From the NCBI RefSeq assembly GCF_027533845.1, contig NZ_JAPZVN010000018.1, positions 1 through 64,000 of the forward strand: a stretch of 64,000 bases of DNA, written 5' to 3'. The DNA comes from Streptomyces sp. RPT161. GTDB taxonomy: Bacteria; Actinomycetota; Actinomycetes; Streptomycetales; Streptomycetaceae. The notes under the pieces were generated by a model that saw only the letters and a program-made list of their open reading frames with translations, did no database searches and had not been told where the DNA came from. Shown here piece after piece: positions 62,257 to 64,000 of this stretch. The position numbers and the translations under genes were made by a program. Every line of letters starts with the position of its first letter. Position 1 is the first letter of the stretch.

Positions 62257-62282
62257 GCGTTCTCCCTTTTCTTTCTCTGGCT
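62228..62282 (+). terminator. Overlapping hairpins at the end of the GBL operon
   Basis: GGAGAACG (62228-62235) pairs with CGTTCTCC (62258-62265), and AGCCAGAG (62246-62253) with CTCTGGCT (62275-62282). The two stems interleave, giving either alternative terminators or an H-type pseudoknot across the stop codon; CTTTTCTTTCT lies between the two right arms. Confidence 0.6.
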
Positions 62283-62474
62283 GGTGTCCGGCATTCGCGT
62301 TCGCCGTTCGTGGAACTGCCATACGGCCGTAACACCCGGGCGTTGACCGGTGTTCGGGGCCGCTGGAAGCATCGGCGGCATGTCGCTTTCCGCCTGTCAC
62401 TCGGGGTGTATCGGCGGCTGTGGCCGCGCTTTCGGTGAATCAGTCGCATCCGCACCACGAAGTGAGGACGAACC

Positions 62475-63410
62475 ATGACCACTGCCCCCACCACCATCGA
62501 TGTCCGTAAGATCGCCGGGCACATCGGCGCTGAGATCGGCGGCGTTGATCTGGCCGACGAACTGTCCGCGCCGGTCGTCGCCGCGATTCGCGCCGCGCTG
62601 TTGGAGCACGGGGTCGTCTTCTTCCGCGGCCAGCGGCTCGATGCCGAACACCAGGAGGCGTTCGCCCGCCGCTTCGGCAGTCCCACCACCGCGCATCCGA
62701 CCGTACCGTCGCTCGACGGGAGCCCCGCGGTGCTCGACCTGGACTATGGCCGCACCACCAGCCGCGCCAACAACTGGCACACCGATGTCACCTTCGTCCG
62801 GCGGCCTCCGCTGGGCTCCATCCTGCGCGCTGTCACCATTCCGCCCTATGGTGGCGACACCGTGTGGGCCAACACGGTACGGGCATACGCCACCCTGCCC
62901 GTCGAACTGCGGGAGCTGGCCGACCGGTTGTGGGCGGTGCACTCCAACGCGTACGACTACGTCTCCGACGCGCGCGAAGGCGATGACGGCGAGGTCGCGC
63001 GGCGACACCGCGAGGTGTTCACCTCCACCGAGTACGTGAGCGAGCACCCGGTGGTACGGGTTCACCCGGAAACCGGCGAACGGGCCCTGGTACTGGGCGG
63101 GTTCGTGCGGCGGTTCGTCGGGTGGACCGGAGATGACTCGCGTGATCTGCTGCGGCTGTTGCAGCGGCATGTGACGGCGCTGGAGAACACGGTGCGCTGG
63201 CGCTGGCACGCGGGCGATGTGGTCTTCTGGGACAACCGCGCGACGCAGCACTACGCCGTCGCGGACTACGGTGACCAGGCGCGCCGGGTCCAGCGCATCA
63301 CGCTCGTGGGCGATGTGCCCGTCTCCGTCTCCGGTGAGCGGAGCCGGTCGGTCGCTGGGGACGACACCTCATACAACACGGCGCTGGCGCGGTCGACGGA
63401 CGCGCGGTAG
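62475..63410 (+). CDS. TauD/TfdA-family 2-oxoglutarate dioxygenase
   Basis: A 311-residue Fe(II)/2-oxoglutarate dioxygenase. NNWHTDVTFVRRPPLGSILR contains the metal ligands His102 and Asp104; NRATQHYAVADYGDQARRVQR contains the second His259 and the co-substrate Arg. FRGQRLDAEHQEAFARRFG is the N-terminal family motif. Such enzymes oxidise taurine, sulfonates or alkyl sulfates, releasing sulfite or sulfate. ATG at 62475 follows GAGGACG. It is monocistronic after the GBL operon terminator. Confidence 0.9.
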   Translation: MTTAPTTIDVRKIAGHIGAEIGGVDLADELSAPVVAAIRAALLEHGVVFFRGQRLDAEHQEAFARRFGSPTTAHPTVPSLDGSPAVLDLDYGRTTSRANNWHTDVTFVRRPPLGSILRAVTIPPYGGDTVWANTVRAYATLPVELRELADRLWAVHSNAYDYVSDAREGDDGEVARRHREVFTSTEYVSEHPVVRVHPETGERALVLGGFVRRFVGWTGDDSRDLLRLLQRHVTALENTVRWRWHAGDVVFWDNRATQHYAVADYGDQARRVQRITLVGDVPVSVSGERSRSVAGDDTSYNTALARSTDAR

Positions 63411-63476
63411 GCGGCGCGTCGGCCGGGGGAGCGGTGGCGCCGAACCCACCGGAAGTCCCGGTACCGTGTTGTGGTC

Positions 63477-64000
63477 ATGGGCATGACCGAGAATCCGCGC
63501 GACCGCCGGGGACGGTCCCGGTCGCTGCTGGCGGCGGTGGCCGTGTTGGTCGGGGTCGCCCTCGTGATGGCCTCGGCCGGATGCCAGCCCGGGAGGCGGC
63601 AACCGCCGCGCGGCGGCCCGTGGTTCGGGGTGTTGCAGGTCGGTCCCGGCTCAGTGCGGCCGTTGGTCGGAACCGGGGTGGACCGGGCGGTCGTCGGGCT
63701 GGACTGGAGCCGTTACGAGCCGGAACCGGGGCGGACCGACGCCGCGTACGTTGCCGGAACCGTCGGCCTGATCCGGCGGTTGAAGGCCCAGGGCATCGGC
63801 GCCGTGCTCGATCCGGGGCTGCACCATCCGCCGTCCTGGGTGTTCGCGCTCCCGGGCGCGACCCGCTTCCAGGACCAGTACGGCGTGCAGTGGCGGGGCT
63901 CCGCGACCTCCGGTACCGCGGTGGCGAACGCCGTGTTCGACACCGCGGTCCGCACGGCAGAAGGCGACTACCTGCGCCGGATCGCCGCCGACCTGGGCGG
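63477..64000 (+). CDS. Lipoprotein with glycosidase-like (GH42/TIM-barrel) N terminus (partial)
   Basis: The 5' part of a gene running off the right edge. GMTENPRDRRGRSRSLLAAV then VALVMASAGCQPG gives a signal peptide with a lipobox. The mature start reads VGLDWSRYEPEPGRTDAAYV and GLIRRLKAQGIGAVLDPGLH with HPPSWVFALPG, the W-Y-P pattern and first (beta/alpha) repeats of GH42/beta-galactosidase-like enzymes. Start at 63477 or 63483. Confidence 0.72.
   Translation, partial: MGMTENPRDRRGRSRSLLAAVAVLVGVALVMASAGCQPGRRQPPRGGPWFGVLQVGPGSVRPLVGTGVDRAVVGLDWSRYEPEPGRTDAAYVAGTVGLIRRLKAQGIGAVLDPGLHHPPSWVFALPGATRFQDQYGVQWRGSATSGTAVANAVFDTAVRTAEGDYLRRIAADLG

Overview
The window is high-GC actinobacterial DNA, almost certainly from Streptomyces or a close relative in Streptomycetaceae. 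The evidence is a complete whiE-type spore-pigment cluster, an AfsA/ScbR gamma-butyrolactone pair, an Lsr2-family nucleoid protein, an NsrR/flavohaemoglobin pair, several small Streptomyces-type proteins, frequent GTG starts and ATGA/GTGA overlaps.

Left part (1-28.6 kb): mostly single genes, namely small metabolic enzymes, VOC and SRPBCC proteins, MarR regulators, esterases, an SRAP peptidase, an MFS transporter, a polysaccharide deacetylase, a SpoIIE-type phosphatase and an F420-type oxidoreductase. Decayed pieces lie between them: an endonuclease/exonuclease/phosphatase remnant, an O-methyltransferase tail, an IS5-type transposase remnant, a MocR/EamA deletion scar, an AraC tail and an alpha/beta-hydrolase scrap. 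One coherent unit here is a second murG-like gene coupled to a LegB-like sugar-nucleotide dehydratase (3.7-5.9 kb).

28.6-29.9 kb: a run of very small genes. It includes a 21-residue hydrophobic peptide with a near-perfect Shine-Dalgarno inside a palindrome, two hydrophilic proteins of about 65 residues, and a 33-residue protein resembling the 'LPFR motif' family.

30.2-39.7 kb: aromatic polyketide locus. A divergent FAD hydroxylase (ORFVIII) faces a co-directional run of SchA/CurD-like protein, cupin, KS-alpha, KS-beta, ACP, aromatase/cyclase and TcmI-type cyclase (ORFI-VII), the canonical whiE layout. An O-methyltransferase and an exported beta-helix protein converge on the end of this run.

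39.9-54.7 kb: housekeeping and stress functions: VOC protein, 6-phosphogluconate dehydrogenase, a PucR regulator divergent from a lactate 2-monooxygenase/2-hydroxyacid dehydrogenase pair, an ArsP-like permease, flavohaemoglobin with NsrR, a Tat lipoprotein deacetylase coupled to a family-5 uracil-DNA glycosylase, PhzF-like, CBS, and two further envelope lipoproteins.

55-64 kb: Lsr2/LsrL, a PNPOx-like protein, an ArsR-type regulator preceded by a 20-codon upstream ORF, a PP2C phosphatase, and a gamma-butyrolactone module (scbR and afsA divergent around a candidate ARE operator, then an SDR lacking its catalytic Tyr/Lys and a coupled unknown protein). It closes with a TauD-type dioxygenase and the start of a glycosidase-like lipoprotein that runs off the end.
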